Positions 40,092-50,875 are shown, counted from the stretch's first letter. The stretch: DNA of 64,000 nucleotides from Pseudomonas karstica (GCF_009707515.1 NZ_WLYI01000006.1:1-64000), one strand, 5' to 3'. The notes: generated by a model not told the origin, from the letters alone. Made by a program: numbers and translations.

Positions 40092-41607
40092 CGCCAGTGT
40101 GGTGATTCGCCCCCGTACTGCCTGGGAAGCCATGGATCTTGGCATCCTGCTGGCCCGTGAGCATCGTTGGCTGTTGATGAGCAGTTGGGCATTGGTGACC
40201 CTACCGGTGTTCGCCCTGCTCAGCACGCTGCTATGGAATTATCCGTCCACCGCGCTGTTTCTCTTCTGGTGGCTGAAGCCTGCCTTTGACCGCCTGCCGC
40301 TGTTTATCCTGTCCAAGGCCCTGTTCGGCGAGACACCCACTCTCAAGCAGGCCTTGCGCCAATGGCCGAGCCTGCTCAAGGGCCAACTGCTGGCGAGTCT
40401 GACCTGGCGACGCTTGAGTCTGAGCCGCAGCTTCGTGATGCCCGTGGTCCAGCTCGAAGGCCTGGAGGGTCAGGCGCGCCAACAACGCCTGGGGGTCCTG
40501 CAACAACATAATGCCGGCTCGGCGCGCTGGCTGACCCTGATCGGCATGCACCTGGAAATGGCCCTATGGATCGGGTTGTTGGGGCTGTTCTATCTGCTCC
40601 TGCCGCAGCAGGTCGAACAGGAGTGGGACTGGCAACAGTTTGTGCTCACTGCCGGGCACGACTGGCTGTGGTTGGAGCACCTGACCAATGCCTTCTACGC
40701 CTTGATCCTGGTGTTTTGGGAGCCGATCTATGTCTCTTGTGGCTTCAGCCTCTACCTGAACCGCCGCACTGTATTGGAAGCCTGGGACCTGGAGCTGGTG
40801 TTCCGTCGCCTGCGCCAACGCTTGAGCCCGGTGCTGCCGGTTCTGCTAATGGCCATCGGGCTGATACTGATCCCGGCGTCTCAACCGGCCATGGCCGATG
40901 AGCCGGTCCATGCGAAGCCTCTCAGCACACACGCAGCCCATCAGTCGATCACGCAGTTGCTGGATCAGCCACCGTTCAAGAATCCGCAGACCGTTACCCG
41001 CTACCGCTTCGGTCCTGACAAGCCCGCCGAAAAAAACAAACCGGAGGGCGAAGCCAAGCTACCGGCCTGGCTGGAAGCATTGTTGAACAATCTCAACCGT
41101 AACTCGTTCAAGCATCTGGCCCAGGGCATTGAGGTAGCACTCTGGGGTTTGCTGGCTGGCTGTCTGGCCTTGGTGATCTGGCGCTATCGAGAGTGGTTGC
41201 GGGCCTTTGTCAGCCGGCGTGCGTCTCGCAAAACCCGCACCGCCAAACCCATTCCCACGCAACTGTTCGGCTTGCAATTGGGTGCCGACACCTTGCCCGA
41301 CGACATTGCCAGCACCGCCGAGCAACTCTGGCCAACAAGGCCACGCGAAGCCCTTGGCCTGCTGTACCGTGCCTTGCTCAGCCGCCTGTTGCACGACTTC
41401 AACCTGCCACTGAAAAACGCCGACACCGAAGGCCAGGTCCTGGAGCACATTCACCTATTGCAACACCCCCAGTTGTTGGCGTTCAGCGATGACCTCACCC
41501 AGCACTGGCAAAACCTCGCCTATGGTCACCGCCTGCCGCCGCCACAGGTGCAACAACAGCTATGCAGCCATTGGCGAGCCTTGTTCGACTCGGGAGCGGC
41601 GCCATGA
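40078..41607 (+). CDS. DUF4129 domain membrane protein
   Basis: The 509-aa protein starts at the ATG at 40078, 14 bases before the preceding stop. It has several N-terminal membrane helices (about 38-70, 160-185 and 262-285), a long extracytoplasmic region, and another helix near 350-372. The C-terminal cytoplasmic DUF4129 domain (~395-505) contains PREALGLLYRALLSRLLHDF and a final HWRALFDSG. Such domains accompany transglutaminase-like and MoxR systems. Role unknown. Its TGA overlaps the next ATG. Confidence 0.85.
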   Translation: MRLNDASVVIRPRTAWEAMDLGILLAREHRWLLMSSWALVTLPVFALLSTLLWNYPSTALFLFWWLKPAFDRLPLFILSKALFGETPTLKQALRQWPSLLKGQLLASLTWRRLSLSRSFVMPVVQLEGLEGQARQQRLGVLQQHNAGSARWLTLIGMHLEMALWIGLLGLFYLLLPQQVEQEWDWQQFVLTAGHDWLWLEHLTNAFYALILVFWEPIYVSCGFSLYLNRRTVLEAWDLELVFRRLRQRLSPVLPVLLMAIGLILIPASQPAMADEPVHAKPLSTHAAHQSITQLLDQPPFKNPQTVTRYRFGPDKPAEKNKPEGEAKLPAWLEALLNNLNRNSFKHLAQGIEVALWGLLAGCLALVIWRYREWLRAFVSRRASRKTRTAKPIPTQLFGLQLGADTLPDDIASTAEQLWPTRPREALGLLYRALLSRLLHDFNLPLKNADTEGQVLEHIHLLQHPQLLAFSDDLTQHWQNLAYGHRLPPPQVQQQLCSHWRALFDSGAAP

Positions 41608-42761
41608 ACCGGCCGCTGTTATGGGTCGCCCTGTTGTTCGGTTGCCTGCTGACAGCGGGCGGCCTCTATGCCTGGCACAAAGCAATCCCCTATCAGGAAG
41701 TGGTGGAACGCGGTCCTTCTCCCGAGGCCCAAGCCAACCCCTATCTGGCGGCAGAACACTTTCTGCGCCAACAGGGCCTGGTGGTCGAGCATGCCAATGG
41801 CCTTGAACAACTGACGAGCCTGCAACCCTTGGGCAGCAGCCTGTTGTTGCTGGGTGATCGCAGCAACATGACCCCACGCCAGGCCGACCAACTACTGGAA
41901 TGGGCCAAGGCTGGCGGCCATCTGCTGCTGGTGGCTGAAGCACTGTGGGATGACGACACCGGCAAAAGCGACGACCTGTTGCTGGATCGCGTGCAACTGC
42001 GCCAAACCTTTAGTGAAGGTTTCGACAAGCCGGCACCCGTTGGCAAAAAACAGCCACCGGACCTGACCAAGCTGTATGTCGACAACGAAACCCCGGCGAC
42101 CTATTTCAGCTTCGACACCGACTTCAACCTCATCGACCCCCAGCACCTGGCCCAGTTCTCGGCCAACAGCGCCAAGGCCAGCCACTTGATGCAGGTCAAC
42201 TTCGGGCAGGGCAGTGTCACGGTGATCACCGACAGCGAGTTGTGGAAAACCCGCAACATCGGCCTGTACGACAATGCCTGGCTACTGTGGCACCTGAACC
42301 AGGGCACCGCCGTCACACTGCTGTTCAACAGCGATGTAGACAACGTGTTCAGCCTGCTGCTGCGTTACTTCCCCCAGGCACTGGTAGCCCTCGCAGCGCT
42401 GACAACCCTGGCGTTGTGGCATGCAGGCATGCGCCAAGGGCCAATCCGGCCCCCCGCGTCCAAGGCCCGCCGGCAATTGCAGGAGCACTTGAAGGCCAGT
42501 GCCGATTTCCTGCTGCGTCGCAGCGGGCAAAACAGCCTGTTGCAAGCCCTGCAACACGACATCCTGCGTACCGCCCGACGCCGTCATCCCGGCTTTGAAC
42601 ACCTCGACACCCCAGAACAATGGCAGGTTCTTGAACACCTGACCCGCCAACCTAACCTTGTCATCAGCCAGGCCTTAGGCCCACCCCCGGCAAAGCGGCT
42701 TTCCAGCGCCGACTTCAGCCGCCAGGTGGCGTGCCTGCAAACCCTCAGGAATGCCCTATGA
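41604..42761 (+). CDS. DUF4350 domain protein
   Basis: The 385-aa protein has an N-terminal membrane anchor (~4-22), a periplasmic DUF4350 region (~30-230), and a second helix near 250-272 (YFPQALVALAALTTLALWHA). A cytoplasmic tail follows. The N-terminal domain has NPYLAAEHFLRQQGLVVE and LLLVAEALWDDD, which resemble an alpha/beta fold with a class I glutamine amidotransferase-like architecture. Function unknown. It is coupled to both neighbours by four-base overlaps. Confidence 0.83.
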   Translation: MNRPLLWVALLFGCLLTAGGLYAWHKAIPYQEVVERGPSPEAQANPYLAAEHFLRQQGLVVEHANGLEQLTSLQPLGSSLLLLGDRSNMTPRQADQLLEWAKAGGHLLLVAEALWDDDTGKSDDLLLDRVQLRQTFSEGFDKPAPVGKKQPPDLTKLYVDNETPATYFSFDTDFNLIDPQHLAQFSANSAKASHLMQVNFGQGSVTVITDSELWKTRNIGLYDNAWLLWHLNQGTAVTLLFNSDVDNVFSLLLRYFPQALVALAALTTLALWHAGMRQGPIRPPASKARRQLQEHLKASADFLLRRSGQNSLLQALQHDILRTARRRHPGFEHLDTPEQWQVLEHLTRQPNLVISQALGPPPAKRLSSADFSRQVACLQTLRNAL

Positions 42762-43735
42762 GCGAATTACCAGCGCCCTCCCTTGAGCGCGCCAGCGAGT
42801 TGGCCCAAGCCTTGCGCGTCGAACTGCGCAAGGCGGTGATCGGTCAAGACCAGGTTATCGACGAGGTACTCACTGCACTGATCGCTGGCGGCCATGTGCT
42901 GCTCGAAGGGGTTCCCGGCCTGGGTAAAACTTTGCTGGTGCGCGCCCTGGCACGCTGTTTTGGCGGTGAGTTCGCGCGCATACAGTTCACCCCGGACCTG
43001 ATGCCCAGCGACGTTACCGGCCACGCCGTATACGACCTGCACAGCGAACAGTTCAAACTGCGCAAGGGGCCCCTGTTCACCAACCTGCTGTTGGCTGACG
43101 AGATCAATCGCGCGCCCGCGAAAACCCAGGCAGCACTGCTGGAAGCCATGCAGGAGCGCCAGGTCACCCTTGAAGGCCAGGCACTGCCCATCGGGCAACC
43201 CTTCATGGTCCTGGCCACCCAGAACCCCATCGAACAGGAAGGCACCTACCCGTTGCCCGAGGCCGAGCTGGATCGTTTCATGCTCAAGGTACGCATGGAT
43301 TATCCCGAAGCGCAGCAGGAACTGGATATGGTGCGCGAAGTGACCCGTTCGTCCAGGGCCGACATGCTCGACGTGCAGCCGCTGCGTACCGTACTCCAGG
43401 CCGCAGATGTGCTGCTGTTGCAACAGATTGCCAGTGAGTTGCCCCTGGATGAGCAGGTACTCGATTACGCCGTACGCCTGGCCCGCACCACCCGCAGTTG
43501 GCCAGGCCTGACCATCGGCGCGGGCCCCAGGGCATCCATCGCCCTGGTGCGTGGCGCGCGGGCCCGGGCCTTGCTGCGTGGCGGTGAGTTCGTGACCCCG
43601 GACGACATCAAGGGCTGCGCCCTGGCAGTGTTGCGCCACCGGGTACGCATCGCCCCAGAGTTGGATATTGACGGGCTGGAGGTGGACCAAGTGCTTAAAC
43701 AACTGCTGGACCAAGTCCCGGCACCACGGCAATGA
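42758..43735 (+). CDS. MoxR-family AAA+ ATPase
   Basis: MoxR ATPases act as chaperones that mature or remodel partner proteins, often with vWA or DUF58 partners. The 325-aa protein from the ATG at 42758 has Walker A GVPGLGKT (51-58) and Walker B LLLADEINRAPAK (110-122). It also has the sensor motif ATQNPIEQEGTYPLPEAELDRF and arginine-bearing GPRASI near 270. Canonical length. It sits directly before its usual partner DUF58. Confidence 0.94.
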   Translation: MSELPAPSLERASELAQALRVELRKAVIGQDQVIDEVLTALIAGGHVLLEGVPGLGKTLLVRALARCFGGEFARIQFTPDLMPSDVTGHAVYDLHSEQFKLRKGPLFTNLLLADEINRAPAKTQAALLEAMQERQVTLEGQALPIGQPFMVLATQNPIEQEGTYPLPEAELDRFMLKVRMDYPEAQQELDMVREVTRSSRADMLDVQPLRTVLQAADVLLLQQIASELPLDEQVLDYAVRLARTTRSWPGLTIGAGPRASIALVRGARARALLRGGEFVTPDDIKGCALAVLRHRVRIAPELDIDGLEVDQVLKQLLDQVPAPRQ

Positions 43736-43742
43736 CCTGCCC

Positions 43743-45074
43743 ATGAAGCCCACCCGCCTGTTGTTGATCTGGCTCGGTCTCCTGCTGGGTTCAAGCGTCT
43801 TGCTGGGCACCTTTTCGGCATTGCAATTCAACCTGCCGGACACCCTGGATTCGATCGCCTGGGGCCTGCTCCTGGCACTGTTGCTACTGGCGCTGCTGGA
43901 TGCCTTTCGTCTACGCCAAAAGCCTTCGCCACGGGTGCGACGGCAGATGCCCGGTAGCCTGGCGCTGGGGCGCTGGGGGGATGTGCGGCTTGAGCTTGAA
44001 CACGATTACCCACAACCTCTGACCATCAAGGTGTTCGACCATGTGCCTGACGGCCTGAGCGCAGAACACTTGCCTCAGTCCATCGAGCTGCGGCCCGGAG
44101 AGCGCAGCGAGCTGGGCTATCGCCTGCGTCCGTTGCGACGTGGGCACTTCAGTTTCGAGTGGTGTGAAGTCCACCTCCCCAGCCCACTGGGACTATGGTT
44201 GGCACGCCGCTTTATAAAAGCCGACGATGGGACCCGCGTCTACCCCGATTTTGCCCGTTTGTATGGTGCACAATTGTTAGGGGTAGACAACTGGCTCAGC
44301 CAACTCGGCGTACGCCAGCGTCAACGTCGTGGGCTGGGCCTGGAGTTCCACCAGTTGCGTGAGTTTCGCGAAGGCGACAGCCTGCGCCAGATCGATTGGA
44401 AAGCCACCGCCCGACAGCGCACCCCTATTGCCCGCGAGTATCAGGATGAGCGTGATCAACAAATCGTCTTCATGCTCGATTGCGGCCGACGCATGCGCAG
44501 CCACGATGACGAACTGTCCCACTTCGATCACGCCCTGAATGCCTGCTTGCTGCTCAGCTACGTGGCCCTGCGCCAGGGCGATGCCGTCGGGCTCTGCACA
44601 TTCTCTTGCGACCAACCGCGCTACCTGGCGCCCGTCAAGGGCAGTGCCCAACTCAACCTGTTGCTGAATACCGTGTATGACCTGGACACCACCCGGCGTA
44701 CCGCCGATTACCAAGCGGCTGCCAGTCAACTGCTGGCCCGACAGAAGCGCAGGGCATTGGTCATTGTGGTGACCAATCTACGGGATGAGGATGATGAGGA
44801 ACTGCTGACAGCGGTCAAGCGAATCAGCCGCCAGCACCGGGTGCTGGTGACGAGCCTGCGCGAGGAAGCCCTCGACCAACTCCGCCAGGCCCCAGTGCAA
44901 ACGCAGTCCGAGGCCTTGGCCTATTGCGGCGCCGTCGATTACCTCAATGCCCGGGACGAACTTCATGACCGCTTGAGCGCCCACGGCCTCTCGGTGCTGG
45001 ACACACGACCTTCTGAGCTGGGAGCCGCCCTGGTGACACGCTACCAAGGCTGGAAGAAGGCGGGAGAGTTATAG
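43743..45074 (+). CDS. DUF58 domain protein (vWA-like)
   Basis: The 443-aa protein from the ATG at 43743 has two N-terminal membrane helices (about 5-25 and 36-55). A beta-rich region and the DUF58 core at ~195-270 follow; the core contains GLEFHQLREFREGD and the hallmark RQIDWKATARQ. The C-terminal part is von Willebrand A-like, with VFMLDCGRRM replacing the DxSxS motif. DUF58 proteins are typical clients or partners of MoxR. It ends the six-gene operon. Confidence 0.9.
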   Translation: MKPTRLLLIWLGLLLGSSVLLGTFSALQFNLPDTLDSIAWGLLLALLLLALLDAFRLRQKPSPRVRRQMPGSLALGRWGDVRLELEHDYPQPLTIKVFDHVPDGLSAEHLPQSIELRPGERSELGYRLRPLRRGHFSFEWCEVHLPSPLGLWLARRFIKADDGTRVYPDFARLYGAQLLGVDNWLSQLGVRQRQRRGLGLEFHQLREFREGDSLRQIDWKATARQRTPIAREYQDERDQQIVFMLDCGRRMRSHDDELSHFDHALNACLLLSYVALRQGDAVGLCTFSCDQPRYLAPVKGSAQLNLLLNTVYDLDTTRRTADYQAAASQLLARQKRRALVIVVTNLRDEDDEELLTAVKRISRQHRVLVTSLREEALDQLRQAPVQTQSEALAYCGAVDYLNARDELHDRLSAHGLSVLDTRPSELGAALVTRYQGWKKAGEL

Positions 45075-45126
45075 CAGTCGCTACGCCGAGGCCTGCAAGG
45101 GGCCAGCTATAAAATGACAACTATCA

Positions 45127-45501
45127 TCAAAGGGACGCAGGTCGTGACTGAACGGCACTGGCACCCGAGTAGTGCCCCAGTTGTTGCAGGGTATCGAGCC
45201 TTGCACGAGCGCGGAAGGCATATTCGCTGGCCGGGTACTGGCTGATAATGAATTGATAGGTTTGCGCCGCATCGACGAACAGTTTCTGCCGCTCCAGGCA
45301 CTGCCCGCGCAGCATCGAAACCTCCGGTTGCACATAGCGCCGGGAACGACTTTCACGGTCGACCTGGGACAGTTCAAGGGTTACCCGCTGACAATCGCCG
45401 ACGCCGTATGCGCGATAGGCATTGTTCAAATGATGGTCCATCGACCAGCGGGTACAGCCGACAACACTGACGGCCAGGGCAGCAATGATCACGATTCGCA
45501 T
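45127..45501 (-). CDS. Small TPR-like lipoprotein
   Basis: The 124-aa protein from the ATG at 45499-45501 has AGGAG 8 bases upstream. A signal peptide ends in a lipobox with C16 (VSVVGC), so it should be lipidated and membrane-bound. The body (RAYGVGDCQRVTLELSQVDR… and QTYQFIISQYPASEYAFRAR) resembles one or two tetratricopeptide-like helical pairs. No function is known to me. It converges with the DUF58 gene and is divergent from pyk. Confidence 0.85.
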   Translation of the reverse strand: MRIVIIAALAVSVVGCTRWSMDHHLNNAYRAYGVGDCQRVTLELSQVDRESRSRRYVQPEVSMLRGQCLERQKLFVDAAQTYQFIISQYPASEYAFRARARLDTLQQLGHYSGASAVQSRPASL

Positions 45502-45675
45502 GGGGGGTTCTCCTGTCTTGTGCAGTGTATCGACCCCAAGGCAAAAATCTTCAAGGTTGTTCACCTGCCAAACAGATGAAAACAAGCGAATCGTCGATAA
45601 GTAGTGCAAACGAACAATGACTACAACCAAAGAGCATAGTAGCCTTCCTCAGCGCTTGAACTCAGGAGTCCGTGC

Positions 45676-47127
<1,452 letters not shown>

Positions 47128-47146
47128 GTGACACGCTGAACAATAG

Positions 47147-47176
47147 AAGCCCCGCCATGTGAATGGCGGGGCTTTT
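47147..47176 (+). terminator. Terminator of pyk
   Basis: The 10-bp stem GCCCCGCCAT/ATGGCGGGGC has the 4-base loop GTGA and is followed by TTTTTGC. It lies 20 bases past the pyk stop. Confidence 0.9.
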
Positions 47177-47202
47177 TGCTTTCTGAAGCTGGTGATGTGC
47201 TG

Positions 47203-47935
47203 GCTGCGCAGCAGTCGCCTGGGCCTTGAAATCGCTGAAGGTCCTGCGGCCCTTATCGCAGCCTCGTGCCTCGACAGCGGCTACAAAAGCCGATCGCTGA
47301 TTACCTGTAGCCGCTGGCGCAGCCTGCGATCGGCTGCGCAGCAGTCGCCTAGGTCTTGAAATTGCTGAAGGTCCTGCGGCCCTTATCGCAGCCTCGTGCC
47401 TCGACAGCGGCTACAAAAGCCGATCACCGATCACCTGTAGCCGCTGGCGTAGCCTGCGATCGGCTGCGCAGCAGTCGCCTGGGCCTTGAAATTGCTGAAG
47501 GTCCTGCGGCCCTTATCGCAGCCTTGTGCCTCGACAGCGGCTACAAAAGCCGATCACCGATCACCTGTAGCCGCTGGCGTAGCCTGCGATCGGCTGCGCA
47601 GCAGTCGCCTGGGCCTTGAAATTGTTGAAGGTCCTGCGGCCCTTATCGCAGCCTCGTGCCTCGACAGCGGCTACAAAAGCCGATCACCGATCACCTGTAG
47701 CCGCTGGCGTAGCCTGCGATCGGCTGCGCAGCAGTCGCCTGGGCCTTGAGATTGTTGAAGGTCCTGCGGCCCTTATCGCAGCCTCGTGCCTCGGCAGCGG
47801 CTACAAAAGCCGATCACCGATCACCTGTAGCCGCTGGCGCAGCCTGCGATCGGCTGCGCAGCAGTCGCCTGGGCCTTGAAATCGCTGAAGGTCCTGCGGC
47901 CCTTATCGCAGCCTCGTGCCTCGGCAGCGGCAGAA
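47203..47935. repeat. 130-bp tandem repeat array (five full units plus a partial one)
   Basis: Unit starts (GCTGCGCAGCAGTCGCCT) occur at 47203, 47333, 47463, 47593, 47723 and 47853, with a period of exactly 130 bp. Units differ by a few substitutions, and the sixth stops after ~80 bp. Each unit contains the 11-bp pair CAGCGGCTACA/TGTAGCCGCTG interleaved with AGCCGATC/GATCGGCT (in the first unit 47275, 47306, 47288 and 47328). Because 130 is not divisible by 3, the unit generates overlapping 87-residue frames that are not genes. It fills most of the pyk-reductase gap. Confidence 0.97.
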
Positions 47936-48001
47936 AGCCAAGTCTTCAGGACGTTCAAAGCGCTTAGTCGTGGCAAGTCTCGCAGTTGGAAAATTCAGCG
48001 C

Positions 48002-48934
48002 TCAACCACGGGGCAAGAAGACGTCGGCCAACAGTTGATTGCGCGGCAAGCCAGCCAGGAACAGGCGCTTTGAAAAGGCCTCGACGCTGTCAGGGTGTCC
48101 GCAGAGTAAAGCCAGGGTTTGCCGGGAAACAAGTCGTAGTTGTGCCAAAGCGTCGACCAGCTCAGCCGCCGTCCATAACTCCACCGTCAGGTTTGGATGG
48201 CTGGCCGCCAAGGCCGCCAAAGGCTCGGCCAGGTAATGACCATTGGCGTCATGGGCCAGGTGAATGACCCGGATGGCGCCTTGATGATCCTGGCACAAAG
48301 CCTCGCGCAACACACCCCACAACGGCGCCAGGCCGGTGCCCGAGCCCAGCAGCCAGAGCGGACGGGCCTGCCAGTCCGGGTCGTATTGCAATGCCCCGCC
48401 ACGCAGTTCACCCAGGCGCAGGCTATCGCCCGTCTTCAGTTTTCGGGCGGCATCACTGAATTCGCCGGGCAGGCGGCAATCAAGGTGAAACTCCAGGAAC
48501 GGGTCAATCTGGGGCAGACTGGCCAGGGAATAAGGCCGCGCCACCCTCCCCGCCCACAACACCAGGTGCTGCCCGGCGCGATAACGCAGGCCGCGTTCAG
48601 CTTGCAGGCGCAGGCGCAACACTGCTGGATTCAGCCAATCGGCACGCAGCACCTGCGCGGCCAGGCCATCATTCACCGGGTCGAAGGCTTCAACCTGCAG
48701 ATCGCCCGTGACCTGGCATTGACAGGCCAGGCGCCAGCCGTCATCTCGTTGCGCCGGACTCAAGGCGTCAGGTTGATTGTCCCGCACCTCACCCAGGCAA
48801 CGCACCAGGCAGGCATGACAACTACCAGCCCTGCAACTGTAGGGCACGGCGACACCGGCCTGGTTCAGGGCATCCAACAGGTTGCTGCCGGTGGGTACCG
48901 ACCAGTGGCGTTCGCCGACGTGCAGTTCAGGCAT
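48002..48934 (-). CDS. [2Fe-2S] ferredoxin-type reductase
   Basis: The 310-aa protein from the ATG at 48932-48934 starts MPELHVGERHWSVPTG. The N-terminal plant-type ferredoxin domain carries C34, C39 and C42 (CRAGSCHAC), with C71 or C73 as the fourth ligand. An FAD-binding barrel (RPYSLASLP at ~180) and an NAD-binding domain (LLGSGTGLAPLWG) follow. It should pass electrons from NAD(P)H to an unknown oxygenase or other acceptor. The frame runs open to 49093, but that part is REPIN sequence and not part of the protein. It lies between pyk and fumarase, as in P. aeruginosa. Confidence 0.9.
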   Translation of the reverse strand: MPELHVGERHWSVPTGSNLLDALNQAGVAVPYSCRAGSCHACLVRCLGEVRDNQPDALSPAQRDDGWRLACQCQVTGDLQVEAFDPVNDGLAAQVLRADWLNPAVLRLRLQAERGLRYRAGQHLVLWAGRVARPYSLASLPQIDPFLEFHLDCRLPGEFSDAARKLKTGDSLRLGELRGGALQYDPDWQARPLWLLGSGTGLAPLWGVLREALCQDHQGAIRVIHLAHDANGHYLAEPLAALAASHPNLTVELWTAAELVDALAQLRLVSRQTLALLCGHPDSVEAFSKRLFLAGLPRNQLLADVFLPRG

Positions 48935-48940
48935 GAAACG

Positions 48941-49050
48941 TTCTCTGTAGGAGCGAGCTTGCTCGCGATGGTCGTTAACGATGACGCTGGAAACCTGACA
49001 CTCAGCGGCGTCCTGAAATTTTTCGCGAGCAAGCTCGCGCCTACAGAGAA
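48941..49050. repeat. REPIN (paired inverted REP sequences)
   Basis: The arms TTCTCTGTAGGAGCGAGC…(48941-48968) and …GCTCGCGCCTACAGAGAA (49023-49050) are inverted copies of one REP. They enclose a ~54-bp spacer similar to that in the REPIN at 10059. It lies 7 bp upstream of the reductase start and between the two divergent genes. Confidence 0.9.
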
Positions 49051-49248
49051 TCACGCTAATCAACGTTTGACCATCGTCGGGTGTATCGGTCATCGCGCCG
49101 GGTTATACTGCCGCGCCTTTTTAGCGTCGCGTCAGCACTACCCCAGCACTACCTGCCGACGTGCCTTGGAAAGGTGCCTTCAGCCGACCGATACCCCCAC
49201 TGAAGACACCTTTATTGTATGTTCCCGTCTTATAGAGGAGCGCGACTC

Positions 49249-50772
49249 ATGACCGTGATCAAGCAAGACGACCTGATTCAGAGCGTTGCCGACGCCCTGC
49301 AGTTCATTTCCTATTACCACCCCGTTGACTTCATCCAGGCGATGCACGAGGCCTACCTGCGCGAAGAATCGCCAGCGGCCCGTGACTCCATGGCGCAGAT
49401 CCTGATCAATTCGCGCATGTGTGCCACCGGCCACCGCCCGATCTGCCAAGACACCGGGATCGTCACCGTTTTCGTTCGCGTGGGCATGGACGTGCGCTGG
49501 ACTGGCGCCACCATGGGCCTGGACGACATGATCAACGAAGGCGTACGTCGCGCCTACAATCTGCCGGAAAACGTCCTGCGGGCCTCGATCCTCGCCGACC
49601 CGGCGGGCGCACGGAAAAACACCAAGGACAATACCCCGGCGGTGATCCACTACTCCATCGTCCCGGGTAACACCGTGGAAGTGGACGTGGCGGCCAAAGG
49701 TGGCGGCTCCGAGAACAAGTCGAAAATGGCCATGCTCAATCCGTCGGACTCGATCGTCGACTGGGTACTCAAGACCGTTCCGACCATGGGCGCCGGCTGG
49801 TGCCCGCCGGGCATGCTGGGCATCGGCATCGGCGGCACCGCCGAGAAAGCCGCGGTGATGGCCAAGGAAGTGTTGATGGAATCCATCGACATCCACGAGC
49901 TGAAAAAACGCGGCCCGTCCAACCGTATCGAAGAGATGCGCCTGGAGCTGTTCGAGAAGGTCAACCAACTGGGCATCGGTGCCCAGGGCCTGGGTGGACT
50001 GACCACCGTGCTCGACGTGAAGATCATGGATTATCCGACCCACGCCGCTTCGCTGCCGGTGTGCATGATCCCTAACTGCGCCGCCACCCGTCACGCGCAC
50101 TTCGTGCTCGACGGCTCCGGCCCGGCGTCGCTGGAAGCGCCACCGTTGGACGCTTACCCGCAAATCGTCTGGGAAGCCGGCCCGTCGGCCCGTCGCGTCA
50201 ACCTCGACACCCTGACCCCGGAAGACGTGCAAAGCTGGAAACCGGGCGAAACCGTACTGCTCAACGGCAAGATGCTCACCGGTCGCGACGCCGCGCACAA
50301 GCGCATGGTCGAGATGCTGAACAAGGGCGAAACCTTGCCAGTGGACCTCAAGGGTCGTTTCATCTACTACGTCGGCCCGGTTGATCCGGTGCGCGAAGAA
50401 GTCGTCGGGCCTGCAGGCCCCACCACGGCGACGCGGATGGACAAGTTCACGCGCCAGATCCTCGAGCAAACCGGCCTGCTGGGCATGATCGGCAAATCCG
50501 AGCGCGGCCCTACCGCCATCGAAGCGATCAAGGACCACAAGGCCGTGTACCTGATGGCAGTCGGTGGCGCGGCTTACCTGGTGGCACAAGCCATCAAGAA
50601 ATCCCGCGTCGTGGCTTTTGCCGAACTGGGCATGGAAGCAATCTATGAGTTCGACGTGAAGGACATGCCGGTGACCGTTGCGGTGGACAGCAAGGGTGAA
50701 TCGGTGCACATCACCGGTCCCGCCATCTGGCAGAAAAAGATCAGTGAAAGCCTGGCAGTAGAAGTGCAGTAA
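49249..50772 (+). CDS. Fumarate hydratase class I, iron-sulfur dependent
   Basis: Class I fumarase interconverts fumarate and malate with an oxygen-sensitive [4Fe-4S] cluster. The 507-aa protein starts at the ATG at 49249 after AGAGGAG; a frame from 49219 is less likely. Conserved segments include CATGHRPICQDTGI, GCPPGMLGIGIGGT-like ACPP and the KSxRG-type active-site region. The three cluster cysteines are probably those near residues 62-68, 185 and 275. The terminator at 50790 follows. Confidence 0.95.
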   Translation: MTVIKQDDLIQSVADALQFISYYHPVDFIQAMHEAYLREESPAARDSMAQILINSRMCATGHRPICQDTGIVTVFVRVGMDVRWTGATMGLDDMINEGVRRAYNLPENVLRASILADPAGARKNTKDNTPAVIHYSIVPGNTVEVDVAAKGGGSENKSKMAMLNPSDSIVDWVLKTVPTMGAGWCPPGMLGIGIGGTAEKAAVMAKEVLMESIDIHELKKRGPSNRIEEMRLELFEKVNQLGIGAQGLGGLTTVLDVKIMDYPTHAASLPVCMIPNCAATRHAHFVLDGSGPASLEAPPLDAYPQIVWEAGPSARRVNLDTLTPEDVQSWKPGETVLLNGKMLTGRDAAHKRMVEMLNKGETLPVDLKGRFIYYVGPVDPVREEVVGPAGPTTATRMDKFTRQILEQTGLLGMIGKSERGPTAIEAIKDHKAVYLMAVGGAAYLVAQAIKKSRVVAFAELGMEAIYEFDVKDMPVTVAVDSKGESVHITGPAIWQKKISESLAVEVQ

Positions 50773-50789
50773 GACTTTCACTGTAAGGA

Positions 50790-50829
50790 AAAAGGCGACC
50801 GGGACTACAGGCCCGGTCGCCTTTTTTAT
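50790..50829 (+). terminator. Terminator of fumarase gene
   Basis: The 13-bp stem AAAGGCGACCGGG and its complement surround a short loop. It is followed by CTTTTTTATT on the plus strand. Confidence 0.9.
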
Positions 50830-50875
50830 TGCGCATGCTATGGTGCACGCCCCTAATTGCCCTGTTCATCTGCAT

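Noticed and set aside
47203..47935. CRISPR array
   Set aside because: The whole 130-bp unit is repeated without unique spacers, and no cas genes are nearby.
47356..48073. Five overlapping 65-87 residue frames in the tandem array
   Set aside because: They are the same repeat translated in successive frames, because 130 bp is not a multiple of three.
49180..50781. 533-residue frame opposite the fumarase gene
   Set aside because: It is an antisense shadow with biased His/Asp/Arg composition and no motif. The plus strand encodes a full class I fumarase.
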